Assembly: GCA_937889225.1 (NCBI GenBank)
Contig: CALAST010000040.1
Coordinates: 1-43,160, forward strand
DNA from: an uncultured Lachnobacterium sp.
GTDB lineage: Bacteria > Bacillota > Clostridia > Lachnospirales > Lachnospiraceae
Reading direction: 5' to 3'
Length of the DNA stretch: 43,160 nt
Shown: piece by piece, positions 1 through 7,389 of the stretch
Position numbering within the stretch: position 1 is the stretch's first letter
Layout: the number at the start of each line of letters is the position of its first letter
Translations under genes and position numbers: made by a program
Notes under the pieces: model-generated
What the model saw: only the letters and a program-made list of their open reading frames with translations
Told to the model about the DNA's origin: nothing
Databases searched by the model: none

Positions 1-254
1 GCTCATAACCGACACTCCATGCAGGTAAACCTGCATTCCGGATACATGAAACTTAGCGTTCACCTGCGTCCTATGGACTTGGTTCTCTTAGTTTCATTGT
101 AAATAGCTACTATCGTAGCTTGTCAGCGTTGCATGGTTCTCCGTAATCTGCTCTCGTTGTCGCATAGCTCCTAGAGAGCAGAACTACGAACGCAAGATGG
201 AGCTTGATAGCTCCACCTGACACAAGAATGTCCTATTATCTACCACTTAATACT
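1..254. repeat. Stem-loop-rich composite intergenic element
   Basis: No plausible gene lies here. Perfect short inverted repeats follow one another: ATGCAGGT/ACCTGCAT (19-36), ATGAAACT/AGTTTCAT (46-53 with 90-97), GTCC/GGAC (68-78), AGCTAC/GTAGCT (105-120), CTGCTCTC/GAGAGCAG (148-155 with 174-181) and TGGAGCT/AGCTCCA (198-215). The left end reads GCTCATAACCGA and the right part CTCCACCTGACAC followed by ACCACTTA. Both words recur, in the same order but with a shorter interior, at 19880-19972. It is therefore one copy of a modular repeat, cut by the window edge. Whether it is transcribed is unknown. Confidence 0.6.
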
Positions 255-1658
255 TCACGTATTTGAAATAAGGGACTTTCTTGATTCGGTTAAATATGCT
301 TCCTCTAACGCAATTACCTGTTCCATTGCTGCTTTCGCAGGAGCACCAATGGTAAGTCGTGTATTTACACAAGTTTCCATGGAAATTGCATCATAAACAT
401 CTTCTTCAAATACAGGGCTGATTGCTTTTAATTCTTCCAAAGACATATCGTCAATTGCCATGTTTTTATCAATGCAGTATAGCACAATCTGTCCTACAAT
501 GCCATGTGCATCACGGAATGGAACGCCATGTTTTACCAGATAATCTGCTGCATCTGTGGCATTGGTAAATCCGTTATTTGCACTCTTTCTCATGTTTTCT
601 TTCTGGAATTTCATAGTTTTTAACATGCCATTGAAAAGTGCCACACAACCTTTTGCCGTATCCATTGCATCAAAGGAAAGTTCCTTATCTTCCTGCATAT
701 CTTTATTATATGCAAGCGGAATGCCTTTCATCGTTGTAAGTAAGGAAGTCAATGCACCATACACTCTGCCTGTTTTACCACGTACAAGTTCCGCAATATC
801 CGGATTTTTCTTTTGTGGCATAATACTGCTTCCGGTGCTGTAGGCATCGTCAATTTCCACAAACTGGTATTCATTGGAATTCCAGATAATCACTTCTTCA
901 CAGAAACGACTTAAATGCATCATAATAATGGATAATGCAGATAAAAATTCAATTAAGTAATCTCTATCCGATACGCCATCCATGCTATTTAATGTTGGTC
1001 CATAAAATCCCAAAAGAGAAGCTGTCATGTCTCTATCTAACGGATATGTTGTTCCTGCTAACGCACCGGAGCCAAGCGGACAATAGTTCATGCGTTCATA
1101 AATATCAAACAAACGCTGTCTGTCACGCTTAAACATTTCAAAATATGCCCCCATATGATGAGCTAACGTAATTGGCTGTGCTTTCTGTAAATGTGTAAAT
1201 CCAGGCATAATTGTCTCGGTATTTTCTTTCATAATATTCAAAAGTGTTTCCAAAAGTTCTTTTAGCTCACTATCTACTTCTTTTAACTGTTTTCTGGTAT
1301 AAAGACGCATATCTAATGCCACTTGGTCATTACGGCTTCTGCCTGTATGCAGTTTCTTTCCGGTATCGCCCAAACGCTCAATTAAGTTTGCTTCCACAAA
1401 ACTATGAATATCTTCATATGTATCTGTGATTTTCAGTTTGCCTTCCGTTACCTCTGCTTTTATTTCCTGCAAGGTTTTAATAATCTCGTCTTTTTCTGCA
1501 TCAGTAAGAATCCCTACTTTTGCAAGCATGGTAACATGTGCAATACTGCCATCGATATCTTCTTCATAAAATTTTTGGTCAAATGATATGGACGCATTAA
1601 AATTATAAACCAGCTTATCGGTTTCTTTTGTAAAGCGTCCGCCCCATAATTGTGCCAT
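255..1658 (-). CDS. argH: Argininosuccinate lyase
   Basis: Splits argininosuccinate into arginine and fumarate, the last step of arginine biosynthesis, in the cytoplasm. The 467-residue protein has the fumarase/aspartase-superfamily signature GSSIMPQKKNP, the N-terminal MAQLWGGRF typical of ArgH, and HTGRSRNDQV in the substrate-binding region. The start is supported by GAAAGGA upstream of the ATG. The final eight or so codons (ending SLISNT) lie in a short repeat that also occurs between nusB and asp23, so the tail is probably acquired rather than ancestral. It follows queH on the same strand after 260 bases, so independent transcription is likely. argR also lies in this window and could regulate it, but no convincing ArgR box was identified. 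Confidence 0.97.
   Translation of the reverse strand: MAQLWGGRFTKETDKLVYNFNASISFDQKFYEEDIDGSIAHVTMLAKVGILTDAEKDEIIKTLQEIKAEVTEGKLKITDTYEDIHSFVEANLIERLGDTGKKLHTGRSRNDQVALDMRLYTRKQLKEVDSELKELLETLLNIMKENTETIMPGFTHLQKAQPITLAHHMGAYFEMFKRDRQRLFDIYERMNYCPLGSGALAGTTYPLDRDMTASLLGFYGPTLNSMDGVSDRDYLIEFLSALSIIMMHLSRFCEEVIIWNSNEYQFVEIDDAYSTGSSIMPQKKNPDIAELVRGKTGRVYGALTSLLTTMKGIPLAYNKDMQEDKELSFDAMDTAKGCVALFNGMLKTMKFQKENMRKSANNGFTNATDAADYLVKHGVPFRDAHGIVGQIVLYCIDKNMAIDDMSLEELKAISPVFEEDVYDAISMETCVNTRLTIGAPAKAAMEQVIALEEAYLTESRKSLISNT
266..298. repeat. Short repeat shared with 40744-40775
   Basis: The sequence around GACTTTCTTGATTC inside the 3' end of argH matches 40744-40775 over about 32 bases, with only small gaps and a few substitutions. 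Two copies are seen in the window, both close to the 3' or 5' edge of a gene. Confidence 0.5.
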
Positions 1659-1844
1659 AATTTTTTATTCCTTTCTATATTTTTTCATAACTGTTCAGCT
1701 ATAAGTTACTGAACCGTATATATTTGATAAAATCCCCTCAATCTCAGCAAAGCGAACTCTTAAAATCCGCTGATGCTGCATTTTATAAACGTAATATTGT
1801 CTATTTTTTCGTTTTTAGCTTTATATAAAAAAGCTATCATTTTA

Positions 1845-1873
1845 TAAATAAACATTTCTTCTGCATCTGTCAA
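1845..1873 (-). promoter_or_regulatory. Possible argH promoter
   Basis: On the minus strand a perfect -35 TTGACA (1868-1873) is followed after 17 bases by TATTTA (1845-1850), a poor -10. It is the best match in the queH-argH gap. The rest of the gap is AT-rich with no other clear signal. Confidence 0.3.
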
Positions 1874-1918
1874 GCAGATATTTAAAATCTACTTGTTTAT
1901 GATTTCAGCAAAATATTG

Positions 1919-2536
1919 TCATCCTTCTTTTCTTATCGAATACACACATCCACAATAATCCTGTCTATACATTTCATACTCTTTTGAAATTTCCGTGGAG
2001 CGTTTATATCCGTTTTTCTTTTTAAAATCGGAATATAAATAAGAAATTTGATATTCGTTTTGTAATTTTTCTCCAATTTCATTTAATTTTGCCGCATTTT
2101 TTAATGGACTGATGGAAAGTGTTGTAGTAAAAAAGTCAAAACCATGTGCTTTTGCATATTCACATGTTTCTCGAAGACGCATTTCATAACACAAAAAACA
2201 TCGTTCTCCCCCTTCTTTTACCTGTTCTTTTCCTTTTGCCATCGCATAAAAACGAGTGGTATCATACGTTCCCTCTACAAATGAAATCGGATATTTTGCC
2301 GGAAATTGTTCAATAAAACGTCGCTGTTCTTCTACTCGCATAAAATATTCTTCCGGCGGATAAATATTGGGATTGTAGTAAAAAACAGTAACTTTAAAAT
2401 AAGAAGATAATAGTTCCAAACAATAGGAACTGCATGGTGCACAGCAACTGTGCAGTAATAACGTCGGTACATGTTCCTCGCTGCAATTTGCTTTTATGAT
2501 TTCTTCCATTTTAACTTGATAATTTATTTTATTCAT
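1919..2536 (-). CDS. queH: Epoxyqueuosine reductase QueH
   Basis: Reduces epoxyqueuosine to queuosine in tRNA, the last step of queuosine synthesis, using iron-sulfur chemistry without cobalamin (unlike QueG). About 205 residues, the usual QueH (old DUF208) length. The paired cysteines are visible: HSCCAPCSSY near the N-terminus, CFLC in the middle and DYCGC close to the C-terminus. I place the start at the ATG giving MNKINYQ, which resembles other QueH N-termini. A GTG nine codons upstream (2563) is an alternative, and neither has a strong ribosome site. No other queuosine genes are in the window, which suggests salvage or genes elsewhere. Confidence 0.9.
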   Translation of the reverse strand: MNKINYQVKMEEIIKANCSEEHVPTLLLHSCCAPCSSYCLELLSSYFKVTVFYYNPNIYPPEEYFMRVEEQRRFIEQFPAKYPISFVEGTYDTTRFYAMAKGKEQVKEGGERCFLCYEMRLRETCEYAKAHGFDFFTTTLSISPLKNAAKLNEIGEKLQNEYQISYLYSDFKKKNGYKRSTEISKEYEMYRQDYCGCVYSIRKEG

Positions 2537-2586
2537 TTTTATTAAATACCTGTTCTTATTCACCTCATTTTAATTTTTATCTTAGC

Positions 2587-2615
2587 ATTATAGCAATTAA
2601 TTTACAAAAGGACAA
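2587..2615 (-). promoter_or_regulatory. queH promoter
   Basis: Minus strand: -35 TTGTCC (2610-2615), a 17-base spacer, then a perfect -10 TATAAT (2587-2592), about 50 bases upstream of the chosen queH start. Confidence 0.65.
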
Positions 2616-2751
2616 CAAAATATTAAAATTTACTGGAATTTTATATGGTTCTATCGTATATTTAAAGTATCATTATATATGAGCAATTTTAAAAATTTAT
2701 AAAAATGCCAATGTCAAGTGGCAACAACAAGCATATTTAAAAAACAATTAG

Positions 2752-2787
2752 GCATCTTTACTTTCTACACAAAAGAGATGCTTTTCT
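2752..2787 (+). promoter_or_regulatory. Leader hairpin before the SGNH gene
   Basis: GCATCT (2752-2757) pairs with AGATGC (2776-2781), followed by TTTTCT. It sits about 30 bases upstream of the SGNH start, so it could be a leader attenuator or a chance stem. The stem is only six pairs. Confidence 0.3.
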
Positions 2788-2818
2788 ACAATTTTACATA
2801 CCGAAAGGAACAAAAAAC

Positions 2819-3955
2819 ATGAGCGAAAAAACAACAATGCATTGGGCTTCCATTTGGGGAAATGCTGTCTCCATTGGGGAAAATCGCCCGGAAAGCTACG
2901 GAAAAAATATTACTTTACGTTATCCAATTTATTCTGCATTTGATGGCGATAGGGTTCGCCTTACTTTTGACAACTATTGTGGAACAGATGCTATCTGCAT
3001 TGAAAAAACAACCATTCTTATAAACGGAATCTTTTATCCGGTTACTTTTGGTGGAAAATCGCAGGCATTTATTCCTGCCGGAGAAAATATTGTTTCCGAC
3101 GAGATTTCCTGTTCGATAAAAGCAGGTTACTTCTTTAAAGTAAGTTTTTATTTAAAAGATTATACACAGATGCGTTCGATGGTGTATACAAGCGGTCCGC
3201 TTTCCGGCGGTATGTATGCAACCGGCGACCAAACTATGATAGAAGAAATTCCATTACATATTTCCAGAAAAACCAGTTATAATTACTTCCTCAGCAATGT
3301 ATCTGTCTATACAAAAGAAGAAAATCGTACAATTGTCTGCTTTGGCGATTCCATTACTGCACAAGATTGGCCGGATTATCTTGCACTCCGCTGCAAAGAA
3401 GAAGGTTTTTCTAACACTTCTATTATCCGCCGTGCTACAAGCGGTTCTCGCATTTTAAGAGAATATGATTGCATTACTTATGAATCTTATGGATTAAAAG
3501 GGGAAAAACGTTTTTCTCATGAAGTGCCTACAGATGGTGCGGATACTGTTATTATCCAACAGGGAATCAACGATATTATTCATCCGGTTGGAACGGATGT
3601 AAACCCATTCCGTCCTATGAGCGACTTACCTACGGCTGAAGAATTGATTGACGGATTAAAGACCTATATTTCACAGGCAAGAAGTTATGGCTACAAGGTT
3701 TATGTAGGTACACTTCTTCCGATTGAAGGTTGGCGGACTTATGCAGCGTTTCGTGAGGAATTGCGAAATACTTACAATAACTGGATTCGCTCTACGGATT
3801 TGATTGATGGTGTCATTGATTTTGACAAGGCACTCTGCAACCCGGACAATCCAAGTGCATTTCTGCCGATTTATGATAGTGGGGACCACTTGCATCCAAG
3901 TGCCAAAGGGTATAAACGAATGGCTGAGGAAGTGGGGAAGGAATTGTTGAAATAA
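2819..3955 (+). CDS. SGNH/GDSL-family hydrolase (carbohydrate-esterase-like)
   Basis: A 378-residue protein with no signal peptide or membrane segment, so cytoplasmic. The first ~165 residues form a beta-rich N-terminal domain, as in several carbohydrate esterases. The C-terminal half is an SGNH hydrolase: block I FGDSIT with nucleophile Ser178, block III GIND (Asn251), and block V with Asp356 and His359 in GDHLHPSAKGY. The family removes acyl groups (often acetyl) from glycans or small esters; the substrate here is inferred, perhaps a deacylation step for imported oligosaccharides. It stands alone, with GAAAGGA before the ATG. No sugar-utilisation genes are adjacent. Confidence 0.85.
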   Translation: MSEKTTMHWASIWGNAVSIGENRPESYGKNITLRYPIYSAFDGDRVRLTFDNYCGTDAICIEKTTILINGIFYPVTFGGKSQAFIPAGENIVSDEISCSIKAGYFFKVSFYLKDYTQMRSMVYTSGPLSGGMYATGDQTMIEEIPLHISRKTSYNYFLSNVSVYTKEENRTIVCFGDSITAQDWPDYLALRCKEEGFSNTSIIRRATSGSRILREYDCITYESYGLKGEKRFSHEVPTDGADTVIIQQGINDIIHPVGTDVNPFRPMSDLPTAEELIDGLKTYISQARSYGYKVYVGTLLPIEGWRTYAAFREELRNTYNNWIRSTDLIDGVIDFDKALCNPDNPSAFLPIYDSGDHLHPSAKGYKRMAEEVGKELLK

Positions 3956-4004
3956 AGATTAGAAAAGCAATTTCTAAATTGACTTTTGGGAACATGTATT
4001 TTCT

Positions 4005-4056
4005 AATCAGTATAGAAGGTACGAAGATAGTGGTTGTCTTCATACCTAGCGGAAAC
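4005..4056 (+). repeat. Inverted copy of the toxin leader
   Basis: AATCAGTATAGAA (4005-4017) is repeated inverted at 4280-4292. The similarity continues through AGATAGT and ACC to GGAAAC (4051-4056, facing 4244-4249). The two convergent transcripts would thus begin with nearly the same leader. Confidence 0.55.
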
Positions 4057-4081
4057 TTATCAAATAATTTTTAGGTTAAAT

Positions 4082-4128
4082 GACAGAGGCTATCCCCTAT
4101 TGGCGTAGGAGATAGCCATTCTTCTGTC
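4082..4128. terminator. Shared stem-loop between toxin and convergent transcript
   Basis: GACAGA (4082-4087), GGCTATC (4088-4094) and CCTA (4096-4099) pair with TAGG (4106-4109), GATAGCC (4111-4117) and TCTGTC (4123-4128), with one small bulge. That is about 17 pairs. No long T-run follows on either strand, so termination would depend on the stem. It also lies after the SGNH gene. Confidence 0.5.
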
Positions 4129-4143
4129 CACTATCAGATAATG

Positions 4144-4227
4144 CTATTTTTTATCATTATGATTATCAAGGTATGTAAGTATTGTAAAAATGACCAATAC
4201 CAAAGTCAAAACTTCCATTGTATCCAT
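4144..4227 (-). CDS. Putative holin-like toxin, 27 aa
   Basis: A 27-codon ORF beginning MDTMEVLTLV and ending DNHNDKK: one hydrophobic helix (about residues 6-20) with a charged C-terminal tail. This matches the small holin-like toxin peptides widespread in Firmicutes, which insert in the membrane and are often paired with an RNA antitoxin. AGAGG stands about six bases before the ATG. An extended -10 promoter lies upstream and a strong stem-loop lies just after the stop. The start is firm because no other in-frame ATG gives the family N-terminus. Toxicity is inferred from family and context. Confidence 0.7.
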   Translation of the reverse strand: MDTMEVLTLVLVIFTILTYLDNHNDKK

Positions 4228-4243
4228 GGCATACCTCTTTTCC

Positions 4244-4292
4244 GTTTCCAGAAAGGTAATCCGACTATCTCCACACATTTTCTATACTGATT
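4244..4292 (-). repeat. Toxin leader copy of the inverted repeat
   Basis: Minus-strand partner of 4005-4056. It spans almost all the untranslated leader of the holin-like toxin, upstream of its ribosome site. Confidence 0.55.
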
Positions 4293-4297
4293 GACAA

Positions 4298-4306
4298 ATT
4301 ATAACA
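4298..4306 (-). promoter_or_regulatory. Toxin promoter (extended -10)
   Basis: The minus strand reads TGTTATAAT, a perfect extended -10 (TATAAT at 4298-4303). It would start the toxin mRNA near 4291, leaving a leader of about 64 bases. No good -35 is visible. Confidence 0.5.
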
Positions 4307-4410
4307 TGATTTCCTTATTACGTCTAAAATAGATTTGACTATAATTTAAGAATCTTGTCAAACAAAATTCTAAATCTAAAATTATTTTATAAATTTTTTA
4401 AAATTTGTTA

Positions 4411-4439
4411 TTGATTTTAAAACATAAATTTGTTATACT
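4411..4439 (+). promoter_or_regulatory. tRNA-Thr promoter
   Basis: TTGATT (4411-4416), a 17-base spacer and TATACT (4434-4439) preceded by TG. Transcription would start about 20 bases before the tRNA. Confidence 0.75.
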
Positions 4440-4466
4440 ATATAAGCATTTGAAATTCGCATATTT

Positions 4467-4539
4467 GCCGATATGGCTCAGTAGGTAGAGCGACGCACTC
4501 GTAATGCGTAGGCCACCGGTTCGATCCCGGTTATCGGCT
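4467..4539 (+). tRNA. tRNA-Thr (anticodon CGT)
   Basis: A complete cloverleaf can be drawn. The acceptor arms are GCCGATA (4467-4473) and TATCGGC (4532-4538), with discriminator T. The D arm is GCTC/GAGC, the anticodon stem ACGCA/TGCGT with loop CTCGTAA, and the T arm ACCGG/CCGGT with loop TTCGATC. Anticodon CGT reads ACG (Thr). CCA is not encoded. It is a single gene with its own promoter and terminator. Confidence 0.96.
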
Positions 4540-4545
4540 TTCTTA

Positions 4546-4587
4546 AGAGAGATAGAAATTTTCTTTTCTATCTCTTTTATTTTTTTC
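4546..4587 (+). terminator. tRNA-Thr intrinsic terminator
   Basis: AGAGATAGAAA (4548-4558) pairs with TTTCTATCTCT (4565-4575), followed by TTTATTTTTTT. It starts seven bases after the tRNA. Confidence 0.9.
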
Positions 4588-4677
4588 ATAAATTCAACTT
4601 CTTTTAACTTAAATGTACCTTTTTTCAAATCCTATGTATCAAATTCCATCATATTTTGTATTTTTTCGCACTTTCTA

Positions 4678-4705
4678 TTGACATTCTTCACAAATCATAT
4701 AAAAT
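4678..4705 (+). promoter_or_regulatory. Promoter of the polyamine operon
   Basis: A perfect -35 TTGACA (4678-4683), a 16-base spacer and TAAAAT (4700-4705). The leader to the regulator's start is about 230 bases. Confidence 0.6.
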
Positions 4706-4791
4706 AGTTCATATGTTTATCTTTAGTAAACAAAAAGTACACTTTTACAATTGTCACATCAATGGTAAACTTTTAGTAACTATTTAGAATA

Positions 4792-4877
4792 GCTCAAAAC
4801 ACTTGCTGTTTTGAGCGTAATAATCTGATTCAACAATAAGCAAACCTATCAGCGAAGCTGATTTCTCATGGGTTTGC
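4792..4877 (+). promoter_or_regulatory. Structured leader of the polyamine operon
   Basis: Two stem-loops lie in the long leader. GCTCAAAACA (4792-4801) and TGTTTTGAGC (4807-4816) form a perfect ten-pair hairpin. GCAAACC (4840-4846) pairs with GGTTTGC (4871-4877) around an inner ATCAGC/GCTGAT (4848-4862). Neither is followed by a T-run, so they are not plain terminators. They could be operator dyads or a translation-control structure. No known riboswitch class was recognised. Confidence 0.4.
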
Positions 4878-4941
4878 GAATCGTAATTATGAAGGTACTG
4901 AATAATTACAACTTTTAATAAATTATTAGGAGGCGATTATT

Positions 4942-5481
4942 TTGGATATTGGTAACCGTATGAAAGAGCTTCGAATCCAATATGGGCTCACCCAACAGGA
5001 ACTTGCTGACAGGGCTGAGTTGACAAAAGGATTTATTTCGCAGCTTGAGCGTAACCAAAACACTCCGTCCGTCAGCACTTTACTGGATATTATACAATGT
5101 CTTGGCACAACTCCTGCTGAATTTTTCGCAGACGAAGAACCGGAACAGATTGTTTTTAAAGAGACGGATTACTTTGAAAAAATAAATGAAGACTGCAAAC
5201 ACACGATTGAATGGGTTGTTCCAAATGCACAGAAAAACGCAATGGAACCGGTTCGTCTAACCCTTCATCCAGGCGGTACTTCCGAAGTGCTCCTACCACA
5301 TTCCGGTGAAGAATTCGGATATGTCATAAAAGGATGTGTCCGCATCCATTATGGTGGCAAATTTTATACTGCCCGTGCCGGTGAATCGTTCTATTTTAAA
5401 GCAGGAAAAAAACATTACATTGAAAATACTTCCGGAAGAGATGCCATTCTCATTTGGGTTTCCAACCCTCCGAGTTTTTAG
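4942..5481 (+). CDS. XRE-family regulator with C-terminal cupin domain
   Basis: A 179-residue transcription factor. The N-terminal helix-turn-helix (about residues 5-60) reads LRIQYGLTQQELADRAELTK with the recognition helix near FISQLERNQNTPS. The C-terminal cupin barrel (about 110-175) senses a small ligand. This architecture is typical of polyamine and amino-acid regulators such as PuuR. It starts at TTG, eight bases after AGGAGG (4928-4933); no ATG fits the spacing. It is the first gene of the pot operon, 17 bases before potA, so it most likely controls this operon in response to polyamines. That ligand is inferred from the neighbours. Confidence 0.9.
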   Translation: MDIGNRMKELRIQYGLTQQELADRAELTKGFISQLERNQNTPSVSTLLDIIQCLGTTPAEFFADEEPEQIVFKETDYFEKINEDCKHTIEWVVPNAQKNAMEPVRLTLHPGGTSEVLLPHSGEEFGYVIKGCVRIHYGGKFYTARAGESFYFKAGKKHYIENTSGRDAILIWVSNPPSF

Positions 5482-5498
5482 TATAGAAAGGGCTAACA

Positions 5499-6572
5499 AT
5501 GAAAAAGGCTTTAATTAATTTTGTTGATATTTCAAAATCCTACAATGGAAATTTAATATTGGATGATTTTAATCTTTATGTAAGGGAAAACGAATTCGTT
5601 ACCCTGCTTGGTCCGTCCGGTTGTGGGAAAACCACTACATTACGTATTTTAGGCGGATTTGAAATGCCTGATAAGGGTAAAGTCTATTTTGATTCACAGG
5701 ACATTACTTTTCTTCCTGCGAACGAGCGAAAATTAAATACCGTATTCCAAAAATATTCTCTCTTCCCACATATGACGATTGCGGAAAATATTGCTTTTGG
5801 GCTTAAAATCAGCAAAAAAAGCAAAGCATATATTAATGACAAAATCAAATACGCTTTAAAACTTGTAAATCTCGACGGATTTGAAAATCGTGCCGTAGAT
5901 TCCTTAAGTGGCGGTCAGCAACAACGAATTGCGATTGCCCGTGCTATCGTAAATGAGCCAAAGGTCCTTCTTTTAGATGAACCTTTAGGTGCTTTGGACT
6001 TAAAAATGAGACAAAGCATGCAGTATGAATTGATTCGTTTAAAAAATGAACTTGGAATTACGTTTGTATATGTCACACATGACCAGGAAGAAGCCCTTAC
6101 CATGTCAGATACCATCGTTGTTATGAATCAGGGCTATATCCAGCAGATTGGAACTCCGGAAATGATTTATAACGAACCGGAAAATGCTTTCGTTGCAGAC
6201 TTTATCGGACACAGCAATATCATCGATGCTACAATGATTGAAGATAAAGTTGTAGAAATTCTTGGTGTGAAAATGCCTTGCGTAGACGAAGGATTTGGCA
6301 AAAATACACCTGTGGACGTGGTTATCCGTCCGGAAGATGTAGAACTTGTTTCTCCGGAAGAAGGCTATCTGGTTGGTGATGTTACTTCTAACATTTTTAA
6401 AGGTGTACATTATGAACTCGATGTTATGGCAAATGGCTATGAATGGCTGGTTCATACAACAAAATTTGTGCCGGTTGGTACACATGTAGGTATTAAGGTC
6501 ATTCCATTTAACATTCAAATCATGCACAAGCCGGAATCCTCCGATGAAAAGGCGGTGGAAATCGATGAATAA
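5499..6572 (+). CDS. potA: Spermidine/putrescine ABC transporter ATPase PotA
   Basis: ATP-binding subunit that drives polyamine import across the cell membrane with PotB, PotC and PotD. The 357 residues contain Walker A GPSGCGKTT, the Q-loop region TVFQKYSLFPHMT, the ABC signature LSGGQQQR, Walker B VLLLDEPLGALD and the switch histidine in YVTHDQEEAL. A C-terminal TOBE-type regulatory domain follows, from about residue 235. AAAGGG precedes the ATG. Its stop overlaps the potB start (ATGAATAA), so the two are translationally coupled. Confidence 0.96.
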   Translation: MKKALINFVDISKSYNGNLILDDFNLYVRENEFVTLLGPSGCGKTTTLRILGGFEMPDKGKVYFDSQDITFLPANERKLNTVFQKYSLFPHMTIAENIAFGLKISKKSKAYINDKIKYALKLVNLDGFENRAVDSLSGGQQQRIAIARAIVNEPKVLLLDEPLGALDLKMRQSMQYELIRLKNELGITFVYVTHDQEEALTMSDTIVVMNQGYIQQIGTPEMIYNEPENAFVADFIGHSNIIDATMIEDKVVEILGVKMPCVDEGFGKNTPVDVVIRPEDVELVSPEEGYLVGDVTSNIFKGVHYELDVMANGYEWLVHTTKFVPVGTHVGIKVIPFNIQIMHKPESSDEKAVEIDE

Positions 6573-7389
6573 ACTAAAAAAACAGCTTTTAGCAGGACCA
6601 TATCTGGTCTGGATTATCGGTTTTACGATTCTTCCGCTGGCAATGATTTTATATTATGCCTTTTATGATGCAAACGGAAGTTTTACGTTACAGTATATTT
6701 CTGAGATTTTTACACCAATCAATTTAAAAGCCATGGGACTTTCTTTAGAACTTGGACTTGCATGTACGGTCATATGTCTGCTTCTTGCTTATCCTCTTGC
6801 TATGATTTTAAGCAATTTGCAGATTCGAAATCAAAGTTTTGTTGTATTTATCTTCATGCTTCCGATGTGGATGAACTTTATGCTTCGTATTTTGGCATGG
6901 AAGCTGCTTTTAAATAAAAACGGCGTATTGAATACGATTCTGCTTTCCCTTGGATTGGAACGTATCAACATCTTAAATACACCTGCTGCCGTTGTATTTG
7001 GCATGGTTTATGATTATCTTCCATTTATGATTCTGCCAATTTACAACTCTATGGTACGAATCAAAAAGGATTATATCGAAGCCGCAAGAGATTTAGGTGC
7101 AAATGATTTGATTATATTTTTTAAAATCATTATTCCACTTACCTTATCCGGCATTATCAGCGGCATTGTGATGGTTTTTGTCCCAACACTTACCTCTTTT
7201 GCAATTTCCGAGCTTTTGGGTGGTGGAAAAGTACTTCTTATTGGCAATATTATTGAAGAAAGCTTTATGCAGGGCATGCAATGGAATTCCGGCAGCGGCT
7301 TATCTTTCGTACTGATGCTGTTTGTTATGGTCAGCATGACGGTTATGAACAAATTTGATAAAGATGGGGAGGGAACAGCCGTATGGTAA
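6565..7389 (+). CDS. potB: Spermidine/putrescine ABC transporter permease PotB
   Basis: First membrane permease of the polyamine importer, about 274 residues, with roughly six hydrophobic helices. The permease EAA loop reads YIEAARDLGANDLIIFFKIIIPL, which docks on PotA. I choose the ATG at 6565 (MNKLKKQ), overlapping the potA stop, with GGCGGTGG as ribosome site. An in-frame ATG at 6544 would add seven residues and a longer overlap. Its 3' end overlaps potC by seven bases. Confidence 0.94.
   Translation: MNKLKKQLLAGPYLVWIIGFTILPLAMILYYAFYDANGSFTLQYISEIFTPINLKAMGLSLELGLACTVICLLLAYPLAMILSNLQIRNQSFVVFIFMLPMWMNFMLRILAWKLLLNKNGVLNTILLSLGLERINILNTPAAVVFGMVYDYLPFMILPIYNSMVRIKKDYIEAARDLGANDLIIFFKIIIPLTLSGIISGIVMVFVPTLTSFAISELLGGGKVLLIGNIIEESFMQGMQWNSGSGLSFVLMLFVMVSMTVMNKFDKDGEGTAVW

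Larger units (their letters stand above)
3979..4130 (+). ncRNA. Candidate antisense (antitoxin-like) RNA convergent to the holin-like toxin
   Basis: A promoter-like TTGACT (3979-3984), 17-base spacer and TCTAAT (4002-4007) would start a transcript near 4014. It would run into the strong stem-loop at 4082-4128, just beyond the 3' end of the toxin ORF read on the other strand. No ORF longer than a dozen codons lies in it. The layout, a short RNA converging on a tiny membrane toxin with a hairpin at the meeting point, resembles par/Fst-type type I systems. Transcription is inferred only. Confidence 0.4.

Noticed and set aside
1840..1860. ArgR box before argH
   Set aside because: The AT-rich stretch only loosely resembles the consensus and its spacing to a promoter is unclear.
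2564..2818. preQ1 riboswitch before queH
   Set aside because: No preQ1-type pseudoknot motif was found; only a plain promoter and a short stem are visible.
4398..4707. Overlapping ORFs of 67-76 codons on both strands around the tRNA
   Set aside because: They read through tRNA-Thr(CGT) and its terminator and have no recognisable protein or ribosome site.
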